This document shows positions 34,451 to 46,626 of a DNA stretch of 64,000 nucleotides, piece by piece. The first letter of the stretch is position 1. Every line of letters starts with the position of its first letter. Under the pieces are notes generated by a model. The model was given only the letters and a program-made list of their open reading frames with translations, did not search any database and was not told where the DNA came from. Made by a program: the position numbers and the translations under genes. The stretch covers positions 85,139,021 to 85,203,020 of the forward strand of contig OY744605.1 in the NCBI GenBank assembly GCA_963556255.1. Reading direction: 5' to 3'. Source of the stretch: Allolobophora icterica. Taxonomy: Eukaryota > Annelida > Clitellata > Crassiclitellata > Lumbricidae.

Positions 34451-36008
34451 GTAGTTGTAGAGGTTTCACTTTAGCGACACTGTGTACTAACAAAGATCAT
34501 TACCGTCGCCCTCCTCGTTTTTATACTTGGTACTGGCACTGCCTGAGTCCAGACAGTGCCGCAGTTACAATATATGACCGCGGTTCTGCTTTTACTTATA
34601 AGGTGAATATTACACTTAAAAGAGGTATCTAATTATTGTGAACAGTTTTAACCAACACGTATATAGGGCAATATACAGGATAGATGGATGACGGATCCAG
34701 TTTAAACATCACATAACAAAAAGACCGTTGACGTTAATATTTACCCTGTGCCACAAGAAATGCAAAATGCATCACCTTTCTTATTTTTTCTTATAATGAA
34801 AATGTAACATTTTAAAAGAGGTGTGTAATTATTTTGAACAGATCTCACAATGCGTGTTGCATAACAAAGCTCATATAATAAAAACTCTGCTACCGTGTCT
34901 GTCAGGCTTGCATCGTATGTGTTAGGTCGCCATAGGAATATGAGCTACATTACATTAAGTAAGAACATCAAAATTGCGATGCTTGTAATACAGACTAATG
35001 TAGCTATCTCTTTGACACCTTATTAACAGTTACTAACTTTTCTATAAATAACGGTACATATTCTTTCCGGTGTCATGGCAGTGTCGGTACCAAGCCTTGA
35101 AAAAGGAGGGCTACACTAATGATCTCTGCTGTGAGAATTGGTAAAAATCATGTCTGTCGCCGTCAACTGCCATTGTTGCATAAGATTCATTCATTTATTC
35201 ATTCAGAAAATTGCTTGCAACAATATACCAATGTTATTGCTTGATTGTGTTTCAAACCTCAAAATAAGCTGTCTTGACGTGAAAATATATCCAGCGCAGG
35301 ACCAAAGAGTGATTGTGACCGGATACCACCGTTGCAACACAGTTTCGATTATAGTTCCACCATCTTCACTGAAATCCGAACGTTTGTGACCTTTGGTTTC
35401 CAGCAAGGCGTTTGATTGACTCTTATGTAGTTGTAAAATCGTCATAATTATTGAAAATTGCTATGAGTCTATGACAACCGTCAACTATTACAACCATCCC
35501 CTGGTGTACTTGGTTCAGTTCGTGCCCTAGGGCATCGCCGAAGAATCGTTAAGCATCATACAGCCTGACGGCAATAACTATTCCGCATTGGCGCATGCCA
35601 TTATTAAAGGATCGTTCAACTCGATCTTAAAGGTGTCTAAAAAATCACTCAAACCAAATGGCTACCGTTTCTCTGTCTTAAATGTACATGTAGGATCGCA
35701 TGGCTGCATTTTAAAGGTGTATAGAAAGGACGTTCTAACCAAAAAGCAGTCTTCCCAGCCAGGAGCATTGCTAGAAGATACGCGTGAAAGGATGGAGGAC
35801 AACATATCACACACCCAAGGGGCGTGAGAAAAAAAGAAAGTAGAAAACATTCAATAACCTTAGAAAACCCAAGAAGTCGTCGACACTTTTACGTAATCTT
35901 CCACGTTTTGTTCCGCCCTAAACCCCCTCTCCTTATTTTAATTCTTAAAACCTTGCTGACCCCCCTACGCTTTAAGGTTGCCTTTGATAACCGCTGTTGC
36001 TTATTCAG
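34451..36008. other. rest of intron 3: interspersed repeats and unassigned DNA
   Basis: 34465-34680 and 34715-34860 are common-repeat copies (TACACTTAAAAGAGGTATC; TTTTAAAAGAGGTGTGTAAT). 35040-35190 is a minus-type copy. 35600-35720 has two TTAAAGGTGT.TA words. The polypyrimidine region before 36008 is CGCTGTTGCTTATTCAG. Confidence 0.45.
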
Positions 36009-36200
36009 ATTATCCTGAATTCGATGCACAAGTATCAGCCGCGTATCCACCTGGTGAGAAAAAGAGAAAACAACTCCTCCTCATCCTCCTCCTCTTCCTC
36101 TTCTAATTCATCCTCAGCCCTTGAAGCAGATGAGGAATTTCGAAGCTTCGTCTTCCCCGAAACAGCCTTCATCGCTGTAACAGCATACCAGAACCAACTG
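36009..36200 (+). CDS. Tbx20: Tbx20 exon 4 (residues 310-373): T-box with Ser insert
   Basis: Acceptor TTATTCAG, phase 0. Encodes [17 protein letters not shown], the T-box strand that follows 'GH', then a Ser tract (S332-S341, N342, S343-S345), then [20 protein letters not shown] and NQL. The QNQL spelling, where most T-box proteins have QNEK or QNxx, is typical of Tbx20. Donor CTG|GTCAGT, phase 0. The exon is 192 bp (64 codons), so skipping it would keep the frame but remove part of the DNA-binding domain. It ends 23 bp before a long AAT array. Confidence 0.95.
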
Positions 36201-36222
36201 GTCAGTTCTTAACTCTCTAATG

Positions 36223-36432
<210 letters not shown>

Positions 36433-37029
36433 TTAATACTAATAGTCATAAAAATAATAAAACAATGCGATACTTTAAACACCTTTAAAACGGGTTATTC
36501 CAACGCTATAGATAATAGCAATTTCGTTTAATCTCTGGGTGACACATTCAAATTGGTCATGTTGTGCCAACAATAATAATTAATAATAATTATGATATAA
36601 ACAATAACAAAACTAATAATTATACGGTTCCATACCCGCTGAGGTTGAGATGACAGCTATTCAAAAGACACGAAATACAATCAGCTCATTCCTACTTACC
36701 ACTTGTCCCCTTGGCCTTCGAAACCCCGAGTCCCATAAATAACGATGGTCTGGCCTTCATCACAGCGGTGGGACAGAGCCTCAGCACCGTCTCTGGTGAT
36801 ATACAAGAGACTTCATATTTCTTCCAACGCCTGGCATTGACAATTCAACGCTTCAATGCATTCGCTTTACCTGACGAAAAATGGCCGTTTTAGATGTTTC
36901 TATCTCTCTTTAAAATAATTAGTATTTAAGTCCGCGATTAATCATGTGTACCTTAGGGCATTAAAAAATAATGATAAAGAATAGTAATAATGACAACAAC
37001 TAATGTACTTGCGACAACAACAGTAAACT
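36433..37029 (+). other. intron 4: transposon-like reading frame and AT-rich DNA
   Basis: 36711-36893 encodes PINNDGLAFITAVGQSLSTV, then QETSYFFQRLALTIQRFNAF. The 'ETSxLFQRxSxxxQRFN' pattern is one I associate with ORFs of transposable elements. It is isolated and most likely a relic. Family unknown. Confidence 0.3.
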
Positions 37030-37227
37030 ATGGGCGGGGGATAGAGTAGTGGTAACACTCATGGCCAGGAGAGCTAAAGGTACGCGGATCGACTCCTGTA
37101 ACCCCCTCTAGGGCGGCGCCTTGCATGGCTGCCAAACCGTGTGTTAATTAAGATATTGATTGTACTTTCATGTTTCAATGTAATCTTACTGCGTCTGTCG
37201 GTTTGAAATAATAAAGAATATAATTAA
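37030..37227 (+). mobile_element. tRNA-derived SINE (family 2), copy 2
   Basis: A-box TAGTGGTAACACTC at about 37046, B-box GGATCGACTCC at 37086-37096, body GGCGGCGCCTTGCATGGCTG and end AATAATAAAGAATATAATTA. It is nearly identical to 20286-20485, so the family moved fairly recently. Confidence 0.82.
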
Positions 37228-37669
37228 CTAGCCATTTAGCAAACTCTGTTATAAACACCTTTTAGTTTGTCTTAGAGCGTCATATAAATAAACCAAATCC
37301 GACAATTAATATTATGAGCGCTATCAATCCGTCTGTTAGGGGCAAGTTGGAACAAATTTATTATAAGTAACAGATTTTGTGAATTTATGTTATGGTGCTA
37401 TCAAATTGACTAAAAGGTGTCAAGCAGAGTTTGCTAAGTGGCAAGTTTATTATTATAAATTTTAAATGGTTATCATTTTCAACTCATCGTATGTGCCTAA
37501 TACAGGCACATATCATAATTAAATCATAAATCATAAATAATATTTTCATAATAATTAAAAAATTAATAATAACGGTAACAGTACAAATAAAATTAAAATA
37601 ATGCAAATAATAAATATGCAAAAAAACAAGTAAATTTAATTTTTATTTATTTTTATATTAATTGACTAG
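37228..37669. other. AT-rich end of intron 4
   Basis: AT-rich, with AATAAT/ATAATT words. The region before the acceptor is (TTTTTATTTA)n-like. Confidence 0.5.
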
Positions 37670-37746
37670 ATTACGAAACTGAAGATCGACACGAATCCTT
37701 TCGCCAAAGGTTTTCGCGATTCGTCACGGATCTCAGATGCCGACAG
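37670..37746 (+). CDS. Tbx20: Tbx20 exon 5 (residues 374-399): end of T-box
   Basis: A 77-bp exon between TTGACTAG and the donor GTAAGC. It encodes ITKLKIDTNPFAKGFRDSSR, the closing helix of the T-box, with NPFAKGFRD as the universal signature, then ISDAD and a split Arg399. It joins exon 4 in phase 0 (QNQL|ITKLKID) and exon 6 in phase 2. Confidence 0.95.
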
Positions 37747-38751
37747 GTAAGCCTTCAAGTTGTAATTGTGTTTCTGAATGTCACTATAATTATAATTCCA
37801 ACTAGTGTATTTGCCCGTCATATTATGACGTCATATTATAGGCCTATATGTATCGGTTGGTTTTCGCCGTCGTCAAGACCGCCGTCGTCAAGACAAACGG
37901 TTTATGTTTCACAATAGAACAGAACCCGTTTGTGACGTAGCGTCCTACGACGGACACACGTAAGGAAACTATATATAGATATATATAGATTATGATCGGA
38001 CTGCAATTGTTATTTTATTGTAAGTGAGAACGAAATGACATAAGCGATTGAGCGCTCGTGATTAGATGTTTGGAGATTGCGATTACGAATAGCTACATAG
38101 AGAGTTCCAAATCTAGGTGAAGCAGTCGAAAAAGCTCAACAGTTCTAGTCGAAGGTATCATCAGAGAAAGACATTCAGATGACCTCGTTGAACAATGGTA
38201 AGTCTGGGAAATATCACAATATGTATGTCACAACAGACAAGATTAGTGTCGCCCTCCTCGTTTATCCAGGATTCGGACTGGCACAACCGAAAACGGCAGT
38301 GGTGGAATTAGTACAAGATAATAATATTAATATCATTAATACAGTATTTTATGTTTATTTTTAAATATAGTAATTATTAGTAATAATATTAATAGTTACC
38401 GGTAATATAGGATTGGTTAGAATATCTGCAACTCATGAAACCGTCTGCCACCCTATGTTTCCGGTTAAAACCGGAAGTGGTCATCGGCGCGTGGCTGGAC
38501 GCTGCTAATTCTCATTGTGTCAACGCTTGGCGCTGGTCAAGCACCGGTCAGTCGGTGTTTTATGGTCGACGGGGCACCCAGTCAGAACTGACCATTGTCA
38601 GCGCGGCGTTGGTAGCCCGTCAGTACGCATCACTGACAGATCTAATTCAAACTACGCAGCGATGGAAGGGAACCAGTCTCCCCGGAGGCCTACGAGGATG
38701 TGAAGCATGGATAGGAGGACGACGGGAATCGTCTTCTACGACGACAGGGAG
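37747..38751. other. intron 5, first part
   Basis: 38190-38310 carries a common-repeat copy (CAGACAAGATTAGTGTCGCC, CAGGATTCGGACTGGCAC). 38460-38720 is G+C-richer and unique-looking, without a recognisable product. Confidence 0.4.
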
Positions 38752-38973
38752 ATAGGGAGAGAGGGTGAGAGGGATTTGGAAAGAGGGAGAGAGGGTGAGA
38801 AGGAAAGTGAGTGAGAGAGGGAGGAAGAGAGAGAAGGGAGAGATAAAGAGGGAGGGAGAAACAGAGAGAGAGAGAAAGAGACAGACAGACAGACAGACAG
38901 ACAGACGGAGAGAATGAGATGGAGGGAGAGAGATGAGCAGAAGAAGTGAACAGAGAGAAAGAAAGAGAGAGGC

Positions 38974-39032
<59 letters not shown>

Positions 39033-39275
39033 GAGACAGAGAGAGACAGAGACAGAGAGAGCGAGATAGAGAGCGAGAGACAGACAGACAGACAGACAGA
39101 CAGAGAGACAGAGAGAAAGACAGAGAGAAAGACAGACAGACAGACACTGAGAGACAGACACAGAGAGATACACAAAGAGGTAGTGGAGCGAAGGAAAGGA
39201 CGCACAGCCATACAAAGAAACAGGCATACATATAACCACAGACGGACAGACAAACAAAGAGACAGACAGACAGAG
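38752..39275 (+). repeat. purine-biased (GAGA)n/(GACA)n array, about 520 bp
   Basis: A mixture of GAGAGAG and GACAGACAG units, with almost no pyrimidine other than C in GACA. It is the reverse complement in kind of the CT/TCTG array at 43.35-43.63 kb; the two bracket Tbx20 exon 6. Confidence 0.95.
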
Positions 39276-39589
39276 ACATAGTGTTGGACAAATGGCGACT
39301 CAATTAATGCTATCGTCGTCACCCGTCGATAAGTTTCTCTGAGATCTCGGGGTCTGGAACGTTAACGCGGAATCGCCGAGCGTGAAACGAGCGTTCGATT
39401 GCCTCCCGTCAACCAATTCTTCCGCTTTCAATGGACGACACTTGTGCGCTGAGAACAGATTCACTGCGCCGTCGTTCAAGCCACGCTGCTTCCTTTCTGC
39501 ACGTCCTTGGCTGCGTTTTTCTTGCATCCTCTGAAAACAGAAGAAGAGCATTCCAGTACGCTAATTATGAGGCAGCCACGGTTATACGT

Positions 39590-39885
39590 GTTAGCGACTT
39601 CACTTTCTTAGCCCCGGCATATGAGAGCGGGTGACCAGTGACCAGTCCTCTCCCTCGCTGTCTCACCTTCCCATCGACAGTGTACGGTCGATGGGAAGAT
39701 ACAATACAACTATACAATACAATACTTCAGAACTAGTCATAGCTGAGTTTGCTAGGGGGCGCAGGTGGGGCAGTAAGCTCGAAACAAATTTCTGCCCTGG
39801 CGGGGATTTTTAATTCCCGACCTCTCGATTGAGTCCAGCACGTTGACCACTACACTGTCGAGCACTGCCTCTGAAAACAGTGGGC
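39590..39885 (-). mobile_element. tRNA-derived SINE (family 4), minus strand
   Basis: Reversed, 39840-39880 reads GTGTAGTGGTCAACGTGCTGG, an A-box-like head, followed by a decayed B-box around GGTCGGGAATTAAAAATCC and the body GCAGAAATTTGTTTCGAGC. At the other end, TATGCCGGGGCTAAGAAAGTG (reversed) is shared with 23.6, 28.7, 57.1 and 62.7 kb. A (CAATA)n run lies at 39702-39726. Confidence 0.6.
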
Positions 39886-39964
39886 TCTCTTAAAGACTGA
39901 TATATAAATGAGTGGAAGAGTTTTAGAAGGATTCCAAAAAATGAGAGATATGGTTTCAGTGTAA

Positions 39965-40085
39965 GAATCGCGAAATCGTAATCGTAAACTCAAAATTCTA
40001 AAGCACTACTCTAGAACTAAGTGCAGACACCAGCTGCATCAAGTCAGAGGGGTTGTCAAGAGAGGTTCCGAGAGGTCAGTGCTTG
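39965..40085 (-). mobile_element. CR1-like 3'-end fragment, minus strand
   Basis: Starts ATCGTAATCGTAAACTC (reversed tail), then TTCTAAAGCACTACTCTAGA and AGACACCAGCTGCATCAAG, matching the other GATTAC-tailed copies. Confidence 0.6.
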
Positions 40086-40327
40086 AATCAGGAGCACAGT
40101 GTATTGCAAATGTACCGTGTTGCGTTGTATTGTTGTATTTTGTAGCTATTTCATTGTATTGTCTTTTTTTATTTCGATTGCACTGCGTGTATTGTATTTT
40201 CAATCGTTCTCTATTGAATTGGATTGAATTGAGTCATGATGTATTTTGTTTTGTTGCATAAGTATTGTAGCGTAAAGTGCATCGACGTTGTATATTCATC
40301 TGCATCGCTTTGCATTCCATCGCATTC

Positions 40328-40460
40328 TAGCATTTTGCATGAATAAGCAATTGTGCATGAATAAGTAATTGTGCATGAATAAGTAATTGTTCGTGAACAA
40401 GTAATTGTGCATGAATAAGTAATTGTGCATGAATAAGTAATTGTGCATGAATAAGTACTT
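40328..40460 (+). repeat. 18-bp minisatellite, about 7 units
   Basis: Units of ATGAATAAGTAATTGTGC with few variants (one with TTCGTGAACAAG). The spacing is continuous and lacks spacers, so this is a minisatellite and not a CRISPR array. Confidence 0.92.
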
Positions 40461-40605
40461 ATACGTGTGAATACCAAAATACCAAATACTATATTGGTTA
40501 TTTATAAATTCAATCAAGTCAACTTTTTAACTGCATTTTATTAGATTCCTGCACACCAAAGTGCGATTAGCAATTGGTTAATAAACAATATACTTACTTG
40601 TTTAG

Positions 40606-40778
40606 ATGCGTGGGAGGTGAATCTCATCCATCTCTCTTCTTTGGTCTTCCCAATCGAGAGTCTTTGGACGCTCTCATCAAACAACACACCTACGCTCGCT
40701 CACCTGTACGGGCCTACGCACCTGGATGCGATGTTGACGTCACTGCCATGAAACAGGCTTACTTCGAATTCAATAAAG
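40606..40778 (+). CDS. Tbx20: Tbx20 exon 6 (residues 399-457): post-T-box segment
   Basis: Acceptor CTTGTTTAG. The first base completes Arg399. The segment RESLDALIKQHTYARSPVRAY matches the Tbx20-specific stretch after the T-box (vertebrate form: xSLIQKHSYARSPIRTY). It is preceded by a 16-residue stretch (CVGGESHPSLFFGLPN) that I do not know from vertebrate Tbx20. Donor AAAG|GTTGAC, phase 1, which joins exon 7 through a split Asp. The exon is 173 bp, so skipping would shift the frame. Confidence 0.88.
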
Positions 40779-40804
40779 GTTGACACACCTTTTTTTATAA
40801 ACAA

Positions 40805-41330
40805 TAGCCTCAGACGGATACTAATTGTAATTGTAATTGTAATTTGTAATTTATATTGCACCGGTATCTAATTCACAAGGAATCAACCGACGACACACCA
40901 AAACCAAGCCGTAATCAGGTCACATTTTGTTTTTACAGTTCTTAAGTAAGAGCCAACAAGAAACTGGATTTTGAACGAAAATGACGACTATTATAGCATT
41001 ACGGAAACTGATTTAAAGGTGTCTAATGCATTAACAGTTTATTATGATTTTCATGTTGATTGCTTGGTTTAGCGACGCTGCATCGTAACAAAGATGATTA
41101 GCGTCTCGCTCCTCACATATCCAGGCTTCGGACTGGCACTACCGGAGTACGGGTTGTCGCGGAGGTTTTACTTCGATTTTTTACGCGGTGACGGGATTAA
41201 GAGTTTAATTGTAAGTGTAATTAGTAACTTCTATTGCGCCGATGTCTAATGCACAATGCATCAACCGATGGCATAACAAAACCAAGCCGTAATTAGGTCA
41301 ATATCCAGAAGATCAGTCCATAAGACTAGG
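40805..41330 (+). repeat. composite unit: direct repeat, core, direct repeat (intron 6)
   Basis: Same organisation and mostly the same sequence as 32885-33430: (TGTAAT)n start, TCTAATTCACAAGGAATCAA, core ACGACTATTATAGCATTACG with GATTTAAAGGTGTCTAA, then the second TAATTAGTAACTTCTATTGC at 41220. Confidence 0.7.
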
Positions 41331-43049
41331 TTCGGCTTTACGTATGTGATGGTTAACTCAGGCGCCACCTGGCAACTAATATGATACAAATAATAAGTCG
41401 AATAAAAATGAATCCTGCTAGGCTTCTTCTACAGACCATCGGTAGCGGATTGGGTAGGGCTCTCTCCTTGAACACATTTAAAACGTTGTCAACCGATGAT
41501 ATATAGGCAAGGGACACGGAAGCCGATTGGTTAAAGAGCTGCATTATGCCAAAAATAATTTCAGTCGACGTCAACGACCTTTGTTGCCATAAGCTCTGGA
41601 TCTAGTCAATTGGTTTGAGCGTTAACGTTAAACACCTTTATAAAGGAACAACCCGATAATATATAAACATGGACCAAGTTCAATTGTTCAGTAGTTGCAC
41701 GGAAGAAACCGTTGATATAATTATGTGACAAAGATCCAGAAAAGAGAACAGTTGTCGGGACTCACTAAAATTTTACGAAAAATATCGATATTATAGCTCT
41801 AAACTCTAAAATTTGGTGGGATATCGCAAATCTCTCTCTCTCTCTACATGATGCATTAATTTTATATCCTAGCCTTTATACATCACGTGGCGTAGTATAT
41901 TTTGCAACAGACTGAGTCAGAGATCCAGTGGCATTAATTAAACGCCTGGATTTAGGAGACAAGCCATTTCCGGCAGATCTAGTAAGCGACAAGTGTTCCC
42001 TTTTCTTGACCGAGGTGACGTATAGCCATGGCATACGCGGCTAGCCGATTGATTAATTACGAACTGTGAGAACTGTTCAAAATAATATTACACACCTCTT
42101 TTAAGTGTACTTTTTTGCCCTATAATAAAAAGCAAAACATCATCTTTGAATTGCTTGACGGATCGGATTCAAACTCAGTGACTTCGCAGGCATAATAATG
42201 AACGCTAATAATTATAATATTTCTGTAACAAGATATTAGTAATGATATTATTTGTAATTGTAATTGTAATTGTAACCGAAAACTTATATAGCGCCACTCA
42301 AATCAGCGGCGCTTTAAACCCGCATCAATGCCGGCACCGGCAAAAAGGAAAGTTTTCAGGCGTCTACGGAACTGGAGAGGGGAGAGGGCAAGAAGCTCTT
42401 GGCTATATATTATATTAGTATAAATATATATTTATATTAGTATAAATGCCATTTTATGTGTTGACCAGTTACTATTGTGTATTAAAAAAATAGGCCGTGT
42501 TTAGAGCTATAATATCAATATTAATGGATTGAAATTCAGTCTATAGGCTAAAGATTAATATTAACACCGTTAATGTTTATGTTCTTGTTATTGCTAATTC
42601 TAATGTTACTAGATTTTTGTAACCATGTAACCCCTTCTTAAAATTATTAACTGGCATATTTTATTTACTTGTATTAAAAGGCCTCTAACAAAAGTGAATC
42701 AGGTGCAACCTGAAGTTTAAATATAGGCCTACGACTCAGTCGCTGAGTCATTTTTGCCTCTATATCTCCGTCTGTCCGTCTAAATGTCTGTCTGCCAATC
42801 ATCCTGTGTCGCTGAGAGTCTTCAATCTACACCATGAGTGAAGTTTCCTCACGGACACTTCGAGACGAATGCCAGGGCCCTACTCCATTCCCCTTGTTCC
42901 TCGTATTCTATATCCAACCATTTCGACTGTGTTTTGATATCGACGCTTTTCAACCGATTGCTCAAAGTTCCACCTTGTAGAATTCCCATAAATATCTCTG
43001 ATTTCGTATACTATGAACTATTCTCGGGACTCGAGTCAGATCTTGCCTT
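41331..43049. other. intron 6, middle: interspersed repeats and AT-rich DNA
   Basis: 41470-41660 and 42050-42150 are minus-type common repeats (TTACACACCTCTTTTAAGTG at about 42090). 42255-42405 is another family with a (TGTAAT)n edge, TATATAGCGCCACTCAAATC, and GTCTACGGAACTGGAGAGG, also present at 48.70-49.02 kb. The rest is AT-rich and unassigned. Confidence 0.5.
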
Positions 43050-43690
<641 letters not shown>

Positions 43691-44164
43691 CCCTCCCCTT
43701 CCCAATACACCTGGAGAAACGATGATCTCTTCTTTGACCTACGTGACAATCTCCAGACGCCTCCAGTTCCTTTCCCTCTTTCCAATGCGCTGGACTCGGA
43801 AGACGATTGTATTGCAACCGGATCCTCCCAAAACGCCCGCATCGCATCTTCTCAGCGGCGCAAAGTGAGCGGCATGATGGGATTTCTGGGGATATCCGAT
43901 GCATGCTCATAATGTTCCCGTTAGCACCGGTACACTTGGGATGACATGCTACGCGAGGGATTATGACGCGGAGCACTCTAGCGCGACGACCGAAGACGAA
44001 AACAAAGATGGTTCGTTCTACGTCGGTCGTTGTAAACATTTACTCCAACTGTCAAATCGCTAAGTCGTTTTGGAAGCGTCTCAATAAACATTGGAAAAAT
44101 TGAAGTCGAATTATAGCATTGGAAATCATAATCAGCGAATCGGATTCATAAACAGTTTTAAACA
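43691..44164. other. intron 6, unassigned
   Basis: Balanced base composition with short open frames on both strands around 43690-44040. No recognisable domain or splice framework. Confidence 0.35.
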
Positions 44165-44510
44165 CAGATACGTGGAGATGGTGGTGGTGGTGGTGGTAGT
44201 GGGGTAGTAATATTGGGGTGATATCAGTGAATCCGATATTGATGGCGGTGTTAGTGGTGGTGGTGATGGGGGTGGTGGTGGTTCTCGGTGGTAGTAGTGA
44301 TGGTGGTAGTTGTGGAATCGGTGGTGGCGGTTGGTGGTGGTAATAGTGGCAATGATAGTGGTTAACACACTTTTCATCGTAGTGGTGATGATGATAGATG
44401 TGACGGTATTGGTGGCGATTGATTTGGTGGTAGTGGTAATGAGGGTTGTGGAGTTGCTGGTGGTATTTAATGTCGAGAGTGGTGAATATTTATTGATAAT
44501 GGTGGTGATG
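44165..44510 (+). repeat. GGT-rich degenerate minisatellite before exon 7
   Basis: GGTGGTGGTGGT, GTGGTAGTGG and GTGATGATG units with strong G-over-C strand bias, ending about 45 bp before the exon 7 acceptor. G-rich transcripts of this kind may form quadruplexes. Confidence 0.85.
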
Positions 44511-44555
44511 ACTGTTGCCTTTCTTTTGTCTCAAAATCATCTTTTTCTGTTGCAG

Positions 44556-44923
44556 ACGACACCGAAGGTCACGTGACTTCCCTTCTGCCGTCTTGTTCCA
44601 AGTCTTTGCTTCAGGTCACCTACCGCCATCTAGTGGACAACCCGATGGTCTACTACGCCAACATGATCGGGCGTACAAACCCCTGTACTCCCAATCTACC
44701 CCATTTTCCCCTTTACCCCACCCTCCCAGGCCTACAGTCAACCCTCCCCGCTCTTCCGGGGTCAGCGATGCTACGCTGCACACGGCGCATGCTCCAAAAT
44801 GTCGCCACTTCCGCTTCCGGTTCGAATTCGTTTCCGCCCGCAACGCGACACCATCCCTACTTCTGTTCAAGTCACAGTGGCGCCCTCTACGCGAACAACA
44901 ATGCAACGGACAACAAGAAATGA
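44556..44923 (+). CDS. Tbx20: Tbx20 exon 7 (residues 457-578 and stop): C-terminus
   Basis: Acceptor CTTTTTCTGTTGCAG with a good pyrimidine tract; the phase fits exon 6. It encodes DTEGHVTSLLPSCSKSLLQV, then a Pro/Leu-rich region (PHFPLYPTLPGLQSTLPALP), then a basic/Cys segment and a His/Asn-rich end, with TGA at 44921-44923. I recognise no domain; the C-terminus of Tbx20 proteins is poorly conserved outside vertebrates. It could instead be an alternative 3' exon, but the exact phase match, strong acceptor and lack of later candidates support it as terminal. Confidence 0.78.
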
Positions 44924-45189
44924 GACAACTGTTGCTTATAAGCGACAATGACATACGTGATACGTTACGTCATGAGGTTTCTATGTCAAATAGATGCATG
45001 TAGGTCGCTGTACGACAGACAATCTAATTTATTGAACTCAATTTCGATTTCTGAGATTGTAAAAATAATTTATAAATATCACGGCTTTTTGTTACATAAT
45101 ATTGTGACTATAAAGAGCTTTTAATACAAAACTAATTAAAAATTATTAGTGTTTGTGAGTTGGAATTTATTGTAGTTTCCGGTTTTTAG
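44924..45189 (+). other. Tbx20: 3' flank/3' UTR of Tbx20
   Basis: AT-rich. No AATAAA is seen in the first 250 bases. AATACA at about 45125 is a possible weak polyadenylation signal. Confidence 0.35.
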
Positions 45190-45545
45190 GTTCATTATGT
45201 CTGTCCTTTCTCTCTATCTGTTTGTCTATCTGTCTATCTGTCTCTCTATATGTCTGTCTATATGTCTGTCTATTTATCTGTCTGCCCCTCTGTATATTTG
45301 TCTGTCTGTCTTTCTATCTATCTGTCTGTCCATCTGTCTGTATACATGTAACTGTCTTTATGTTGGATATTTTATTATTAATAATTAGTAAATGCTATAG
45401 CTTTGGTGTAGAATGCACAAAGCACTGACCTACGACAGACTAACCTCAAGTCATAATTAGGCAAATTGAAGTATTTTTGCCTGTGTGTTTGTATGTCCGT
45501 CCGTTTGTCCACATGTCTGTCTTTCCATCCATCCATCCATCCATC
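45190..45545 (+). repeat. TCTG/TCTA and CCAT simple repeats
   Basis: TCTGTCTATC-type repeats at 45200-45345 and (CATC)n at 45527-45550, separated by a fragment of the TAATGCACAAAGCA repeat family at 45400-45470. Confidence 0.85.
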
Positions 45546-45905
45546 CATCCCCTTATGTATATATTTTTTGTTTTTCTACTTATTTCTATTAATGACATTT
45601 TTTTTATTTTTAATAAAAGATTCAGCGACTGCTTGACTCTATCTTATTAACAACTATAATTATGTAAGTTATTATCTATTTTTATTTATTTAAATTATAT
45701 GTGTTTGGTTACTTTTGTTCATTCATGTATATTTAATAATTTATTTACTATTTATATTGTTTTTCATTTTATTTATTTAGTTAGTCATTTATTCCAGCAA
45801 AGTACAGCTGCTGCTTGCCTCAGATACAGTCCGACAGCGCAATCTTATTGAACTATAGGGCCTTTGAAGTGTGCCGCCCATTGTAATTCTCTCAACCGTT
45901 AAAGC
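45546..45905. other. AT-rich, no gene
   Basis: TTTATTTATT-rich to about 45790. After that the composition becomes balanced and leads into the Cys-rich frame below. Confidence 0.4.
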
Positions 45906-45911
45906 AGTCGC

Positions 45912-46132
45912 CGTCACGCTTGACTGCTCACAGATGCCGAGAACTGACCACCGATTGTGTCCACCAGCGCTGTCGTTATAGGGGTTTAACTCTGTCGGAA
46001 ACTTGCCCGGAAACTGGAAGATGGGTGACGAAAGGAGGGATGACCAATTGTCAGCGGCAAGGAGAGTGGAATAATGGGAAGAACTGGATACGTTGGAAAT
46101 GTGTTCCCACTAGGGTCAACTGTAACGGTTAA
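45912..46132 (+). CDS. candidate Cys-rich exon, unidentified
   Basis: A + strand frame reaches a TAA at 46130-46132 and encodes a Cys-rich, basic 65-70 residue segment: CRELTTDCVHQRC, then LTLSETCPETGRWVT, then MTNCQRQGEWNNG, and IRWKCVPTRVNCNG. Seven cysteines with Trp and Gly between them resemble a small secreted disulfide-rich domain. An acceptor-like TGCTCACAG ends at 45934, which would make this a terminal exon, but its reading phase would need an upstream partner I cannot find. There is no signal peptide in the window. The composition is unlike the flanking AT-rich repeats. Recognised family: none. Confidence 0.35.
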
Positions 46133-46585
46133 CTGTCAACGCGGAATGGTAATTAGTCCTGGAGGGGTTTTTGATGGGGTGAGGAGGAGATGGTGAAAGG
46201 TGGGAAAATAGAAAAGAGAGGAGTCGTTAATTTACCCTTTATGGGTGGTCCAGAGCCCTATGGAGACAATAGGTTCAAATTCTTTGACAAACTAGGGTAA
46301 AGGTAAATCGATGTTTAAGCAAGGTTAAAAGAGGTAAAAGATGTTAAACAGGTTCGTTAGTATAGTATGTATACATCAAGATAAGCAAGGGTGAAACAAG
46401 GTTAGAGAAGGTAAATTATAGTATGACGTGGTTCAACAAGGCTTATTTGTATGTCTTTATGTTTGCCTATCTCTCTGTGTGTGTCCCTAACTGTATGTCT
46501 AAAATGTCTTTATTTGTTGGAGAGCGTCTGTGTGTATCTGTCTGTTTTTGTCTGTGTGTGCCTGTGTGTATGTGTACTATCTAGC

Positions 46586-46626
<41 letters not shown>

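Noticed and set aside
38647..39322. Long minus-strand Ser/Leu/Cys/Val-rich frames over the GACA/GAGA array
   Set aside because: Three overlapping minus frames are open at once because the repeat lacks stops in that direction; only simple-repeat composition.
40328..40460. Regularly spaced repeat resembling a CRISPR array
   Set aside because: Units are contiguous 18-mers with no unique spacers, in an animal genome; a minisatellite.
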